Shown one piece after another: positions 32,624 through 41,334 of a stretch of 64,000 bases of DNA (position 1 is its first letter; each line of letters starts with the position of its first letter). Both the position numbers and the translations under genes were made by a program. The notes below the pieces were generated by a model. It worked only from the letters and a program-made list of their open reading frames with translations, had not been told where the DNA came from and did not search any database. Source of the stretch: Halobacteriovorax sp. GB3 (GTDB taxonomy: Bacteria > Bdellovibrionota > Bacteriovoracia > Bacteriovoracales > Bacteriovoracaceae); assembly GCF_028649655.1 (NCBI RefSeq), contig NZ_JAQSLN010000001.1, positions 744,001 to 808,000 of the forward strand, written 5' to 3'.

Positions 32624-33355
32624 ATGAATAACGGATCACCACAATTTCAAATGCCACCAATTACAAAGACCAATAAGATTCTTATGATTGGCGTTGTTGC
32701 GCTCTTTCTTTTGAATTCACTGTTATTAAAATTTAGTGGTTTTAGTTTGCTTGGAATCTTTGGGCTCTCACCTGTTAAGTTGCTTTCTGGTCACATTTAT
32801 CAGCTCGTTACTTATCCCTTGGTGAACTCGTCTTTAATGAGTGTCATTTTTGATTGCCTACTTCTATGGTTTCTTGGATGTGAGCTTGAGAGAATGTGGG
32901 GGACACGCCGCTATTTGAATTTTATTCTAACGACTATTGTGGGAGCTGGGATTCTTTACACTGTTATCATGAGCCTCTTTTTTTCAGGTAATATGATTGC
33001 AATGTATCCATTTTCAGGACTCGGTGGGTTGGCCAGTGCTATGTGTGTGGCCTATGCGGTTCTTTTTCCGACACGCCTATTTAGTTTTATGATGATCTTT
33101 CCTATTCAGGCTAAATACTTTTGTTTGATTCTTATTGGAATGTCTCTTTATTCTGGCTTTTTTACTCCTGGTGGAGCGGGGGCCTGGGGTCAATTGGGAG
33201 CGATGCTCTGTGGTTTTCTATGGATGATTTTTGTGGCCAATAAAGGCGGTGGGCTGCCAAAGTTTGGAAATAAGAAGAAGTCGAGACCAAAAAGTAGAGC
33301 TAATTTGCACATTGTTAAAGATGAGGATGAAAAACCTCCACGCTATTGGCAATAG
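32624..33355 (+). CDS. Rhomboid-fold membrane protein lacking catalytic residues
   Basis: Six-helix rhomboid-family protein (243 residues). The L1-loop signature is intact: GCELERMWGTRRYLNFIL (about 85-102). The catalytic Ser of GxSG is Gly134 (SGLGG), and the His of the last helix is Gln190 (WGQLGA), while the TM2 HxxxN is absent too. It is therefore predicted to be a pseudoprotease. Such proteins bind and route membrane substrates instead of cutting them. The basic C-terminal tail (KFGNKKKSRPKSR) is cytosolic. It directly follows mce, which is not functionally linked by any known pathway. Confidence 0.82.
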   Translation: MNNGSPQFQMPPITKTNKILMIGVVALFLLNSLLLKFSGFSLLGIFGLSPVKLLSGHIYQLVTYPLVNSSLMSVIFDCLLLWFLGCELERMWGTRRYLNFILTTIVGAGILYTVIMSLFFSGNMIAMYPFSGLGGLASAMCVAYAVLFPTRLFSFMMIFPIQAKYFCLILIGMSLYSGFFTPGGAGAWGQLGAMLCGFLWMIFVANKGGGLPKFGNKKKSRPKSRANLHIVKDEDEKPPRYWQ

Positions 33356-33429
33356 TGAAAAAGAGATTGGCATATCAGATATTTAGTGGTAAATTTTGGC
33401 CCAAATATGTTTTAAAAGAGGTTTTTTAA

Positions 33430-33612
33430 ATGAGACTAAGTAGAGCTTTACAAGATAAAATCATGGATCTTCGTCTTCGTGACAAACTAGTTGCTGAAGG
33501 AAAGCTTTCCAAAGCTCAAGTTGATGAGTACCTAACTGCTTTAAATGATGAGACAACTAACGCTGTTTTCACAGACGAAGTTAGCAAAAAATCAACTAGC
33601 GACGAAGATTAA
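33430..33612 (+). CDS. Small soluble protein of unknown family
   Basis: A 60-residue protein with no signal or membrane segment. It reads as two short helices (LSRALQDKIMDLRLRDKLV and LSKAQVDEYLTALND) with a helix-turn-helix feel (EGKLSKAQVDEYL), then an acidic, Ser/Thr-rich tail. A clear terminator follows 29 bases after the stop, and AAAAGAGG stands upstream, so this is likely a real, highly expressed short gene. Function unknown. Confidence 0.65.
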   Translation: MRLSRALQDKIMDLRLRDKLVAEGKLSKAQVDEYLTALNDETTNAVFTDEVSKKSTSDED

Positions 33613-33640
33613 TTAATCGATTCCATTTCGAAGATATAGA

Positions 33641-33661
33641 CCCCGCAATATGCGGGGTTTT
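33641..33661 (+). terminator. Rho-independent terminator
   Basis: Perfect stem CCCCGCA/TGCGGGG with a 3-base loop and a short T-run. Confidence 0.85.
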
Positions 33662-33679
33662 CCAGTTTATGCTTCTTTT

Positions 33680-34159
33680 TTATTGTACGATGAATTTCGA
33701 GAAGTGAATTTCTTTGACAGTCGGTTTTTGAAAATACTTGTTGATGCTCTTCTTTACGCGATTTTCAAAAAGAATTTTACCTGAGATTGAATTGAGTTCT
33801 TCAGGAGTCATTTCATTGGCAAGGCGAATGAGCGTGTCATTTATAATGGCCTTGCTGTCTATAATACTTTGTGATTGAGATTGTTTGAAAGTTACAAAGT
33901 TCACTTCCACTTCCAAAAAGCGAAGCCTCTTCGTTCTAGATTCTAAGTTGATAATCAATTTATCCATCTTAGTTGTACTAGGGTAGTTGTAACTTTCGCT
34001 ATCGCTCATGAGCTTTTCTTTCTCAGCTTTCTCAGAAGGAACAGGCGGTGTGTAGATCACTTCCGTGTAGACAAAGAGGCCCATCGTCACAAGGCTTGCG
34101 AGTAGAGTGAGAAGAGTAAGAACTTTATCAATTGCATTATTTCCAGTCATAACATTCAT
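33680..34159 (-). CDS. fliL: Flagellar basal-body protein FliL-like
   Basis: Inner-membrane protein around the flagellar stator that supports motor torque. It has a short cytoplasmic N-terminus, one membrane helix at about 10-33 (VLTLLTLLASLVTMGLFVYTE), a linker, and the FliL domain: FLEVEVNFVTF, then AIINDTLIRLANEMTPEELNSISGKILFENRVKKSINKYF and VKEIHFSKFIVQ at the end. Those C-terminal motifs are typical. It is away from a flagellar operon, so it may be one of several paralogues. Start is uncertain by three codons (34159 or 34150), with no strong ribosome site. The nearby MotAB-like pair at 39.5 kb is a possible partner. Confidence 0.8.
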   Translation of the reverse strand: MNVMTGNNAIDKVLTLLTLLASLVTMGLFVYTEVIYTPPVPSEKAEKEKLMSDSESYNYPSTTKMDKLIINLESRTKRLRFLEVEVNFVTFKQSQSQSIIDSKAIINDTLIRLANEMTPEELNSISGKILFENRVKKSINKYFQKPTVKEIHFSKFIVQ

Positions 34160-34268
34160 ATCATAGCATCATATTGATTTCTTAAGAAGTTAGACCGTTT
34201 TTTGCCCAAAAAGCTTTGTCAAAGAATTAAAAAAACTGTATTTAAGGGGGCAACAAGAGGAAAAAATT

Positions 34269-35165
34269 ATGCTACGTGTCGCACTACTGTTACTTGTTCT
34301 TAATACTCAAGCTTTTTCTATGGATAAAGTTCTCTATGGAGAAGATAATCGCAGAGACTGGTTTGAGCTTTCGATGCAGGAAAAGTTATTAACGAGGAAA
34401 GTCGCTGCCATGATTCCTAAGAACTTTCTCAGCGAATTGACCGATGGCACATACACCTATACGGCAAAACTTCCAACGTTACTCGGTAAGAAAAAACTCT
34501 GTCGAGACGTTCCTTATTATGATCAAACTTCTCTTTCCGACTGTAGTGGTTTTCTTGTTGCACCTGATCTTTTAATCACTGCTGGCCACTGCGTATCAGA
34601 AATTGAAAATTCATGTTCAAATTATTCATGGGTCTTTAGCTACAATCTCTATGGCCCAAATCGTCTCAATTATAATATGCCTCGCCACGATGTTTACCAC
34701 TGTAAAGAAGTAGTAAAAGCAAAGACGCAAACGAGACTTGATTACGCGCTCATTCGTCTTGATCGCCCAGCAGAACAAAGAAGCCCTATGAAGCTTAATA
34801 GAACAGTTAAAGTTCAGCCTGGCATGGAAGTGGCGACGATTGGCCACCCGCTTGGTCTTCCTACTAAGTATGCTGATGATGGAGTTGTTTTAAATAGAAG
34901 CTCTGATTATTTGTTTTCAGTGAATCTCGATACGTTTGCAGGAAATTCTGGTTCACCAGTTTTTGATCCTAAAACTGGGGATGTGTTCGGAATTCTCGTA
35001 CGCGGAAAAATTGATTTCGCCGAAGACTATGATCGTTCTATTGGAGTATGCTACACTTTGAATCGCTGTAACGAACAAGCGAGAAATTGTAGCGAACCTG
35101 ACCGTCTTTTAGGTGAACAGGTTGTGAATATTAAAAAAGTTCTAGAGGAGATTAGCTTAGAATGA
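34269..35165 (+). CDS. Secreted trypsin-like (S1/V8) serine protease
   Basis: Exported endopeptidase with a short signal peptide (about 1-17, cut near FS-MDK). The triad is H107 (TAGHC), D158 (RLDYALIRLD) and S227 (GNSGSP). GNSGSPVF and TIGHPLGLPTKY are typical of V8/glutamyl-endopeptidase-like S1 enzymes. An N-terminal segment of about 85 residues before the catalytic domain could be a propeptide. Cysteines (12 or so) suggest several disulfides, as in extracellular enzymes. It overlaps the mechanosensitive channel gene by 4 bases. In a predatory bacterium it is a candidate prey-degrading protease. Confidence 0.9.
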   Translation: MLRVALLLLVLNTQAFSMDKVLYGEDNRRDWFELSMQEKLLTRKVAAMIPKNFLSELTDGTYTYTAKLPTLLGKKKLCRDVPYYDQTSLSDCSGFLVAPDLLITAGHCVSEIENSCSNYSWVFSYNLYGPNRLNYNMPRHDVYHCKEVVKAKTQTRLDYALIRLDRPAEQRSPMKLNRTVKVQPGMEVATIGHPLGLPTKYADDGVVLNRSSDYLFSVNLDTFAGNSGSPVFDPKTGDVFGILVRGKIDFAEDYDRSIGVCYTLNRCNEQARNCSEPDRLLGEQVVNIKKVLEEISLE

Positions 35166-35983
35166 AAGAATTATCACTCGATAAAATTTGGCAACAAGTG
35201 AGTGCTAACTTTGCCGAAAGTGCTATTAAAGTTATCACCGCCCTTATTCTTTTCTATATCGGAATTAAGGTCATCAATGTCCTTTTAGTTGGCACTAAGA
35301 AATTTTTTGAAAAAAAGAAAATTGAAAAGACGTTGAGTAGTTTCTTTGTCGTTTGTTTTTCTGCAATTCTCAAAGTAGCACTTGTTATTTCACTTCTAGG
35401 ATATGTTGGCATTGATACAACATCATTTGCTGCACTTCTTGCTTCGGCTGGTCTTGCTATTGGTTTTGCTTTGAAAGGCTCTCTTTCAAGCCTTGCTGGT
35501 GGAGTGATGATCGTTGCGTTCAAGCCATTTAAGGTGGGAGAGTTTATTCAGGCTCAAGGTGAAAGTGGAACAGTAAAAGAAATTCTTCTCATGAATACAA
35601 TGCTAACGACTGCAGATAATAAAACAATCTTTCTTCCAAATGGTCCATTGGCCACGGGGAAAGTTGTAAACTTCTCTCGCCAAGACACTCGTCGAGTCGA
35701 TCTCGTTTTTGGAATTGGTTATGATGACGATCTTAAAAAAGCAAAAGATCTTCTTCTACAAATTGCTAATGAAGAAGAGAGAGTTTTAAAAGATCAGCCA
35801 ATCGTTGTTGCTGTAAACGAGCTCGCTGATAGTTCGGTTAATTTCGTCTTTCGCGTCTTTGTAAATAAGGCCGATTATTGGGCGGTTTATTGGGATACAG
35901 TAGAGAAGGTTAAGTTAACTTTTGATGCTGAGGGAGTTTCGATTCCTTTCCCACAAAGAGATGTGCACGTTTATAATAAATAA
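35162..35983 (+). CDS. mscS: Small-conductance mechanosensitive channel, MscS family
   Basis: Inner-membrane tension-gated channel that releases osmolytes on osmotic downshock. About 273 residues, the E. coli MscS size. Three hydrophobic segments are at about 20-40, 57-80 and 88-120; the pore helix is ALLASAGLAIGFALKGSLSSLAGGVMIVAFKPFKVGEF, with the Ala/Gly packing expected. The beta domain has FLPNGPLATGKVVNFSR and the C-terminal alpha/beta domain ends FPQRDVHV, both diagnostic. Start codon overlaps the protease stop (ATGA), so the two are co-translated. Confidence 0.93.
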   Translation: MKELSLDKIWQQVSANFAESAIKVITALILFYIGIKVINVLLVGTKKFFEKKKIEKTLSSFFVVCFSAILKVALVISLLGYVGIDTTSFAALLASAGLAIGFALKGSLSSLAGGVMIVAFKPFKVGEFIQAQGESGTVKEILLMNTMLTTADNKTIFLPNGPLATGKVVNFSRQDTRRVDLVFGIGYDDDLKKAKDLLLQIANEEERVLKDQPIVVAVNELADSSVNFVFRVFVNKADYWAVYWDTVEKVKLTFDAEGVSIPFPQRDVHVYNK

Positions 35984-36076
35984 CGCCTAGCACACACTCC
36001 CTCTAAAGGTTAGTCCTTTACAAAAGGTCATCCTCTTTTGACAATAGAATAGGAAATTGAAAAAAGGGGATGATCC
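35984..36076 (+). other. Intergenic hairpins before acs
   Basis: TAAAGG/CCTTTA (36005-36020 region) and CAAAAGG/CCTCTTTTG follow the mscS stop. The lack of a T-run makes them weak terminators. The region should also hold the acs promoter (TTGACA at about 36037), for which I could not find a good -10. Confidence 0.3.
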
Positions 36077-37975
36077 ATGGAATGGACAATCAAATCACTG
36101 GATCAGTACAACACTGATTATCAACGCTCTTTAAATGATACTGAAAACTACTGGGCTCAAATTGCTAAAACATTTACTTGGCACAAAGAATGGGACTCTG
36201 TTTTAAGCGGAGATCTAAGTAACGCCGATGTTCAATGGTTCAAAAATGGGCAGTTGAATATTACTGAAAATTGTCTCGATAGGCATCTTAAAGACAAGGG
36301 CGACAAAGTTGCACTTCTCTATGTTGGCAATGACCCATTAGAAAAAGAAGTTCGTTATACTTATAAAGAGTTACATGAAGCAGTTTGTAAGTCGGCCAAC
36401 ATGCTAAAGTCTCTTGGAGTTACTAAAGGCGATAGAGTTTGTCTCTATATGTCGATGGTTCCAGAACTTCTAATCTCTGTTCTCGCTTGTGCTCGAATCG
36501 GTGCCATACACTCCGTTGTCTTTGGAGGATTTTCATCTTCCGCTCTTGCAAGTCGTATTGAAGATGCTGACTGTAAGCTTCTTATTACTAATGATGCCGG
36601 ATTTCGTGGAAATAAAATTATTGAATTAAAAGAAATTGCTGATGAAGCACTAACTCTTGATCAGTGCCAATGCATTGAAAAGGTACTTGTTCATAAGCGT
36701 GTTGGAAACGAAGTGCAAATGAAAGAGGGGCGCGATGTGTGGTGGCACGATCTCTATGAGAAGAGCTCATCTGATTGTCCAGCTGAAGTGATGGACTCAG
36801 AGGACCCTTTGTTTATTCTCTACACATCAGGTTCTACAGGAAAGCCTAAGGGTGTTAAGCACACTTGTGGTGGTTACATGGTGTGGGCAAGCTATACGTT
36901 CGAAAATGTTTTTCAAATGAAAGATGAAGATGTTTATTGGTGTAGCGCTGACATTGGTTGGATCACAGGACATAGTTATATTACATATGGCCCACTTTTA
37001 AATGGTGCTACGACAACGATGTTTGAGGGGGTTCCTACTTGGCCAGACGCTGGTCGCTTCTGGGAGATTATTGAAAAGTATAAAATATCTCACTTCTATA
37101 CGGCCCCGACTGCAATTCGTGCGCTTATGGGTAAAGGAGACGAGTGGGTAAATAAGTATGATCTTTCCTCATTAAAGGTTCTTGGAAGTGTTGGTGAACC
37201 AATTAATGAAGAGGCCTGGGAGTGGTATAACGAAGTTGTTGGCAAGAAGAATTGTCCAATTGTTGATACTTGGTGGCAAACTGAAACTGGTGGAATCATG
37301 ATTACTTCCTTCGCTGGTGTTACTGAGGGCAAACCTTGTTTTGCTACGAGACCAATGCCAGGGATTGAGCCGGTGTTATTAGATGAAAATGGAAAAGAAG
37401 TTACTGGAAATCCAGCTGAAGGAAATCTCTGTGTGAAAAAACCGTGGCCTGGAATGCTTCGCTCGGTTTGGGGTGACCACGAAAGATTTAAGCAGACTTA
37501 TTTATCTGCCTATCCTGGACATTATTTCACTGGAGATGGTGCAAAAAGAGATGAAGAAGGCCTTTATCGAATAACTGGACGTGTTGACGATGTTCTCAAC
37601 GTTTCTGGTCACCGCATTGGAACAGCTGAAGTTGAAGATGCAATTGATGAGCATCCTGAGGTTATTGAGACAGCGGTTGTTGGCTATCCACACGATGTTA
37701 AAGGACAAGGAATTTATGCCTTTCTCATTGTGAGAAGTGAGCAAAACGAAGATGATCTCAGAGAAGAGATTAGGGCCGAGGTCACTAAACACATTGGTCC
37801 AATTGCAAAGCCTGATAAAATTCAAATTGTCCAGGGTCTTCCTAAGACACGTTCAGGAAAGATTATGAGACGAATTCTTCGCAAACTTGCTGCGGGGGAG
37901 TTTAATAGTCTTGGTGACACATCAACTCTCTTGGATCCAAGTGTTGTTGAAGAAATCAAAAAAGGCCTTCGTTAA
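36077..37975 (+). CDS. acs: Acetyl-CoA synthetase
   Basis: Activates acetate to acetyl-CoA through acetyl-AMP. Full length (632). Recognisable are the P-loop-like YTSGSTGKPKG, DIGWITGHSYITYGPL, the WWQTETGG motif, TGDGAKRDEEGLYRITGRVDDVLNVSGHR hinge region, and near the end KTRSGKIMRR, whose lysine is acetylated by Pat-type enzymes for regulation. All match AMP-forming Acs. A GGGG site precedes the ATG. It lies between mscS and a small lipoprotein gene on the other strand. Confidence 0.96.
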   Translation: MEWTIKSLDQYNTDYQRSLNDTENYWAQIAKTFTWHKEWDSVLSGDLSNADVQWFKNGQLNITENCLDRHLKDKGDKVALLYVGNDPLEKEVRYTYKELHEAVCKSANMLKSLGVTKGDRVCLYMSMVPELLISVLACARIGAIHSVVFGGFSSSALASRIEDADCKLLITNDAGFRGNKIIELKEIADEALTLDQCQCIEKVLVHKRVGNEVQMKEGRDVWWHDLYEKSSSDCPAEVMDSEDPLFILYTSGSTGKPKGVKHTCGGYMVWASYTFENVFQMKDEDVYWCSADIGWITGHSYITYGPLLNGATTTMFEGVPTWPDAGRFWEIIEKYKISHFYTAPTAIRALMGKGDEWVNKYDLSSLKVLGSVGEPINEEAWEWYNEVVGKKNCPIVDTWWQTETGGIMITSFAGVTEGKPCFATRPMPGIEPVLLDENGKEVTGNPAEGNLCVKKPWPGMLRSVWGDHERFKQTYLSAYPGHYFTGDGAKRDEEGLYRITGRVDDVLNVSGHRIGTAEVEDAIDEHPEVIETAVVGYPHDVKGQGIYAFLIVRSEQNEDDLREEIRAEVTKHIGPIAKPDKIQIVQGLPKTRSGKIMRRILRKLAAGEFNSLGDTSTLLDPSVVEEIKKGLR

Positions 37976-37986
37976 GAGGAGGCCTT
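37957..37986 (-). terminator. Terminator of the small lipoprotein gene
   Basis: Stem AAGGCC/GGCCTT with a 13-base loop. The run of T exists only on the minus strand, and the hairpin lies across the acs stop, so the two convergent genes share this space. Confidence 0.6.
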
Positions 37987-38146
37987 AACTTAATTTGACG
38001 TATGTCGTTATCTCCAAGTGGCGATCATTAAGTAGAAATAAATGTTTCTCCATATTCTTGTCGCCACGCTCCTTGATAGTTTTTGTTGAAGTTGTTGTGG
38101 CACATGAAATGATTAAGAGCAGAGGCAGTAATTTAAGTATTTTCAT
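37985..38146 (-). CDS. 53-residue lipoprotein
   Basis: A short gene easily missed. The product starts MKILKLLPLLLIISC, a compact signal peptide with lipobox IISC and the modified cysteine at 15. It is followed by a Thr/Ser stretch (ATTTSTKT) and a charged helical tail ending ITTYVKLS. A strong ribosome site (AAAGGATG) lies 6 bases before the ATG, and a minus-strand terminator directly follows the stop. This organisation makes it a real gene. Small lipoproteins of this kind often act as envelope structural or assembly factors, but the family is not recognised. Confidence 0.7.
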   Translation of the reverse strand: MKILKLLPLLLIISCATTTSTKTIKERGDKNMEKHLFLLNDRHLEITTYVKLS

Positions 38147-38299
38147 CGTTCATCCTTTAACGTTTAAGTTTATGATGCCAAATTTAGCGTAGAATTTGTC
38201 AAATCGGTGTTAGTTTTCGAAGAGTAGTTGGTTAAAAAAAAGGTGACTGTTTAGGTTTTCCCTTAGTAAAATAAGATAAAAAATTAACAAGGGTTACTA

Positions 38300-39457
38300 T
38301 TGAAACTACTTTCTTCTGAAGTCCAATACCTGATTTTATTTGTCAGTGTTATTATTTTACCTAAGCTCTTACTCCGATTTAGAATTCCTGTTGGAATTAC
38401 ATGTCTATCCTTAGGTTTTTTTACAACGGCGTTTCTCAATTGGTTTCAAGGCGACCAACTTCTTTTAATGCTCTCTAGACTTGGAATTACTTCTCTTTTT
38501 CTCTTTGCAGGGATGGAGATCGAATTAGATGAGCTTAAAAAAGATGGGAAAACCCTTAGTATGGACCTACTAAAGTCTACGGTTCTTCTGTTTGCCATAG
38601 CCTATGGACTGACCTTCTTTTTTGATCTCAGTTACCGTGCTGCCATTATTTTATCTTTAGGACTGATGACGCCTTCAACTGGCTTTATCTTAAACTCTCT
38701 TAAAAATTATACGTTTTCCGCCGGTGAAGAATATTGGATTCGATCGAAGGCCATTGCTAAAGAGATTGTGGCGATCTTAATTCTCTTTGTTGCGCTTCAG
38801 TCGAGCTCTTGGCAAGACTTTCTTGTTTCAAAGGCCGTCTTGGTCTTATTAATTGTCTTTCTACCTCTGTTATTTAAATTTTTCTTACGTATAGTTGCCC
38901 CTTATGCTCCCGATACTGAAGTAGGCTTTCTTATTCTAGTCGCTCTTATTAGTGGTGTTGTGACTAAGAAAATTGGGACTTACTATCTTGTTGGAGCCTT
39001 TATTGTAGGAATTGTGGCAGGGAATTTTAAACACTTTATCTCTAAAGATAATCACGAAAATATTTTACGATCTCTTAGCGTCTTCTTCTCATTCTTTGTT
39101 CCGTTTTATTTCTATAAAGCTGGACTTACAATTACAACAGAGATGTTTTCAATGAAAGGGCTCATAATTGGACTTGTTTTCTTATTGGTCTTTCTTGCAA
39201 TTCGCGTTCTCTCAGTCTTTGTGACAGTGAAGTACTTTATCCCTGATTTTTGGAAAAATAGATTATCCATATCCATGTCTCTGCTTCCTACATTGATTTT
39301 CGGACTTGTAATTGTATCGATTCTAAGAGAGAGATTTGATGTCTCTCCTGAGATTCTATCAGGCCTCATTGTCTATACAGTCGTCTCAAGCTTGATTCCA
39401 TCCTTTGTGTTTGAGAAAGCTCCACCGGTCTTTCACGATACGAGTATGGGAAGATAA
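38300..39457 (+). CDS. CPA2-type cation/proton antiporter
   Basis: Polytopic inner-membrane transporter of the monovalent cation:proton antiporter-2 family, about 12 hydrophobic segments over 385 residues. Family features include LFLFAGMEIELDELKK (the conserved GxE/D region after TM3) and LGLMTPSTGFILNSL, followed by a second half with VGAFIVGIVAGN. There is no cytoplasmic TrkA-N domain as in KefB/KefC, so it is more like NapA/GerN transporters of Na+ or K+. Start is TTG at 38300 after AAGGG. The ion cannot be told from sequence. Confidence 0.82.
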   Translation: MKLLSSEVQYLILFVSVIILPKLLLRFRIPVGITCLSLGFFTTAFLNWFQGDQLLLMLSRLGITSLFLFAGMEIELDELKKDGKTLSMDLLKSTVLLFAIAYGLTFFFDLSYRAAIILSLGLMTPSTGFILNSLKNYTFSAGEEYWIRSKAIAKEIVAILILFVALQSSSWQDFLVSKAVLVLLIVFLPLLFKFFLRIVAPYAPDTEVGFLILVALISGVVTKKIGTYYLVGAFIVGIVAGNFKHFISKDNHENILRSLSVFFSFFVPFYFYKAGLTITTEMFSMKGLIIGLVFLLVFLAIRVLSVFVTVKYFIPDFWKNRLSISMSLLPTLIFGLVIVSILRERFDVSPEILSGLIVYTVVSSLIPSFVFEKAPPVFHDTSMGR

Positions 39458-39514
39458 AATTATTTAAAAGTAACTTGATTATTTGCGTCCACTTTCTTGA
39501 ATTTCTTAGAGAAA

Positions 39515-41317
39515 ATGGACGCTTTTGTTAAGATTTTCTTCTCTTTTGATAAAGTTGACTGTGATCCTAATAAAACGAATTTAATTGTCGATAGGGTGCT
39601 TACAAGGAGCACTCTTTTGGATTATCAAAATAGAAACCCATTTAGAAATAATGAACTTGAAGGCGATGACTCTCAAAAAGCATTGAGTTCTTATAGTGAT
39701 TTATTTGTTGCTATATCTTTTGTTTTTCTCTTTCTCTTTATCGTAGCAAATATTCAAAATAGTTTGCACCAGATTATGGGCTCCATTCAAAGAGAGCAAG
39801 AAAAAGAGCTACAAAAGAAAGAAGTCGCAAACCTTGAAGCAAAACAACAAAAGCAACTAACAGAGCTAATCCAAAAGTATGAGAGGATTATAGCAACTTA
39901 TCAAACTGAAAAAGAGGACTATATCAACAATAGGGCCTCAAAGTCAGAGCTTGCGGTTTATCAACAGGCCCTTTCAAAATTAAAACTCATTGAACAAGAG
40001 AAGAAGCAAAAGAAAGAAGAGTATGAAAAACTCTCTAAAAGCTTTGCAACAAAGGAAGCAGAATATCAAAATTTTGCAGAAACACTCAATTCAATTATTA
40101 ATGCAAATATGGCCATTAAGGGTCAAATCGCTAAGACAGTTCATGAAAAAGAAAAACTAGAGAAGAATCTTAATCAATATAAGCAGTCATTTAAGAAGAA
40201 GACCTTGGCCGAATTTGATCAAGATTATAAGACAAGAGTTGCTGATATAGAGAAGAAGCTTAATGCTAAATTTAATCAGGAAACTGAGAATGTTAAAAAG
40301 CAATTTAAGAAACGTCTTAAAACGAGTCTTAGCAAAGTTAAAAGTGACCATGTTAAAGAGATCTCTCTTATTCAAAATAAAATTAAGAAAGAAAAACAGA
40401 AGATCGTTGCTAGTTACACGGATCAATTGTCTAGCCTTGAAGCTGAAAAAATTAAACTTAAAAAGTCATTTGAAAAACAAGTTAATAGTATCAAAAATCA
40501 AAATGAAAGAAAAATTGCTTCTCTAGAGTCTGAGCATTTAGAAGAATACGAAAAGCAAGTGCAAATGACCAATAGTGAGAAAGAAAAGATTGCTAATTTA
40601 GAAAAAGAATTTGAGCAAAGGTTTGAAGAATTAAAAGGTCAAAAAGAGGCATTGAAAAAGAAGCAAGAGTTTTTGGTTGCAAAGAACGATCAACAGGCAA
40701 AGGAATTTCATGAAGCTCTTGAGTTCTCTAAAGTTGATCAGAAAAAGGCCATTCAAGATATCTCTAAAGTCTTATCTGATGCATTTAAGGCCAATAATAT
40801 CGATGCTATTGTTGATGGCAAAACGGGTGAAGTAAGTCTTAATTTTGATGAAGCCTACTTTGAGATGGGAAGTCACAAACTTAATAAGGCGATGAAAGAT
40901 AAAATCAGTAAAGTTATTCCAACATATGCTCGCGCTCTCTTTGACAATCCAGCGATTATCACACGAATTGGTAATTTCGAAATCGTCGGTTTTTCCTCTC
41001 CTGTTTTTGGTAAGAAGTTTGTGAATCCAAAAGAACTTTCTGCTAAAAACTACTGGCCACTTAATTACAATATGGATCTAAGTTACAAAAGAGCGAGATC
41101 GGTTTTTAAGTATGTTTTCAATCCTTATGAAGTTAAGGATTTTGATAAGAAGCAAGAAATGTTTCAAATGACTAAGGTTTCGGGACGTTCTTATCTTGAG
41201 GGACGAGTTCCGGCCCAGTTATCGAAAAAGAAGAAGCTATCATGGAAGAAGTACTGTGAAAAATACAATTGTAAGGGACAACAAAAAGTTGTTATCAAAT
41301 TTAATTTAAAATATTAG
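39515..41317 (+). CDS. MotB/OmpA-like stator subunit with giant coiled coil
   Basis: A 600-residue B subunit of an ion-driven motor. One membrane helix (about 63-80) opens with SYSDLFVAISFVFLFLF, which lines up with MotB's YADFMTAMMAFFL, so the proton-binding aspartate is D62. Before it are 60 cytoplasmic residues, more than usual. After it comes about 330 residues of charged coiled coil (86-415; Lys/Glu/Gln-rich), then an OmpA/MotB-type peptidoglycan-binding domain (about 420-600; NFDEAYFEMGSHKLN, LSYKRARSVFKYVF). I prefer ATG 39515 over TTG 39497; neither has a strong site. The A subunit gene starts 17 bases after the stop. Confidence 0.8.
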   Translation: MDAFVKIFFSFDKVDCDPNKTNLIVDRVLTRSTLLDYQNRNPFRNNELEGDDSQKALSSYSDLFVAISFVFLFLFIVANIQNSLHQIMGSIQREQEKELQKKEVANLEAKQQKQLTELIQKYERIIATYQTEKEDYINNRASKSELAVYQQALSKLKLIEQEKKQKKEEYEKLSKSFATKEAEYQNFAETLNSIINANMAIKGQIAKTVHEKEKLEKNLNQYKQSFKKKTLAEFDQDYKTRVADIEKKLNAKFNQETENVKKQFKKRLKTSLSKVKSDHVKEISLIQNKIKKEKQKIVASYTDQLSSLEAEKIKLKKSFEKQVNSIKNQNERKIASLESEHLEEYEKQVQMTNSEKEKIANLEKEFEQRFEELKGQKEALKKKQEFLVAKNDQQAKEFHEALEFSKVDQKKAIQDISKVLSDAFKANNIDAIVDGKTGEVSLNFDEAYFEMGSHKLNKAMKDKISKVIPTYARALFDNPAIITRIGNFEIVGFSSPVFGKKFVNPKELSAKNYWPLNYNMDLSYKRARSVFKYVFNPYEVKDFDKKQEMFQMTKVSGRSYLEGRVPAQLSKKKKLSWKKYCEKYNCKGQQKVVIKFNLKY

Positions 41318-41334
41318 CAAAGTAGGAAAGAATC

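Noticed and set aside
33371-33388. TTGGCAT before the 60-residue gene as a sigma-54 site
   Set aside because: There is no GC at the required distance.
37995-38192. A 65-codon plus-strand ORF opposite the small lipoprotein
   Set aside because: No ribosome site and unnatural composition; the minus-strand reading with lipobox and ribosome site is far better.
40187-40526. ORFs in other frames of the coiled-coil gene
   Set aside because: Lys-rich, low-complexity coding in one frame opens others; they show no start signals or domains.
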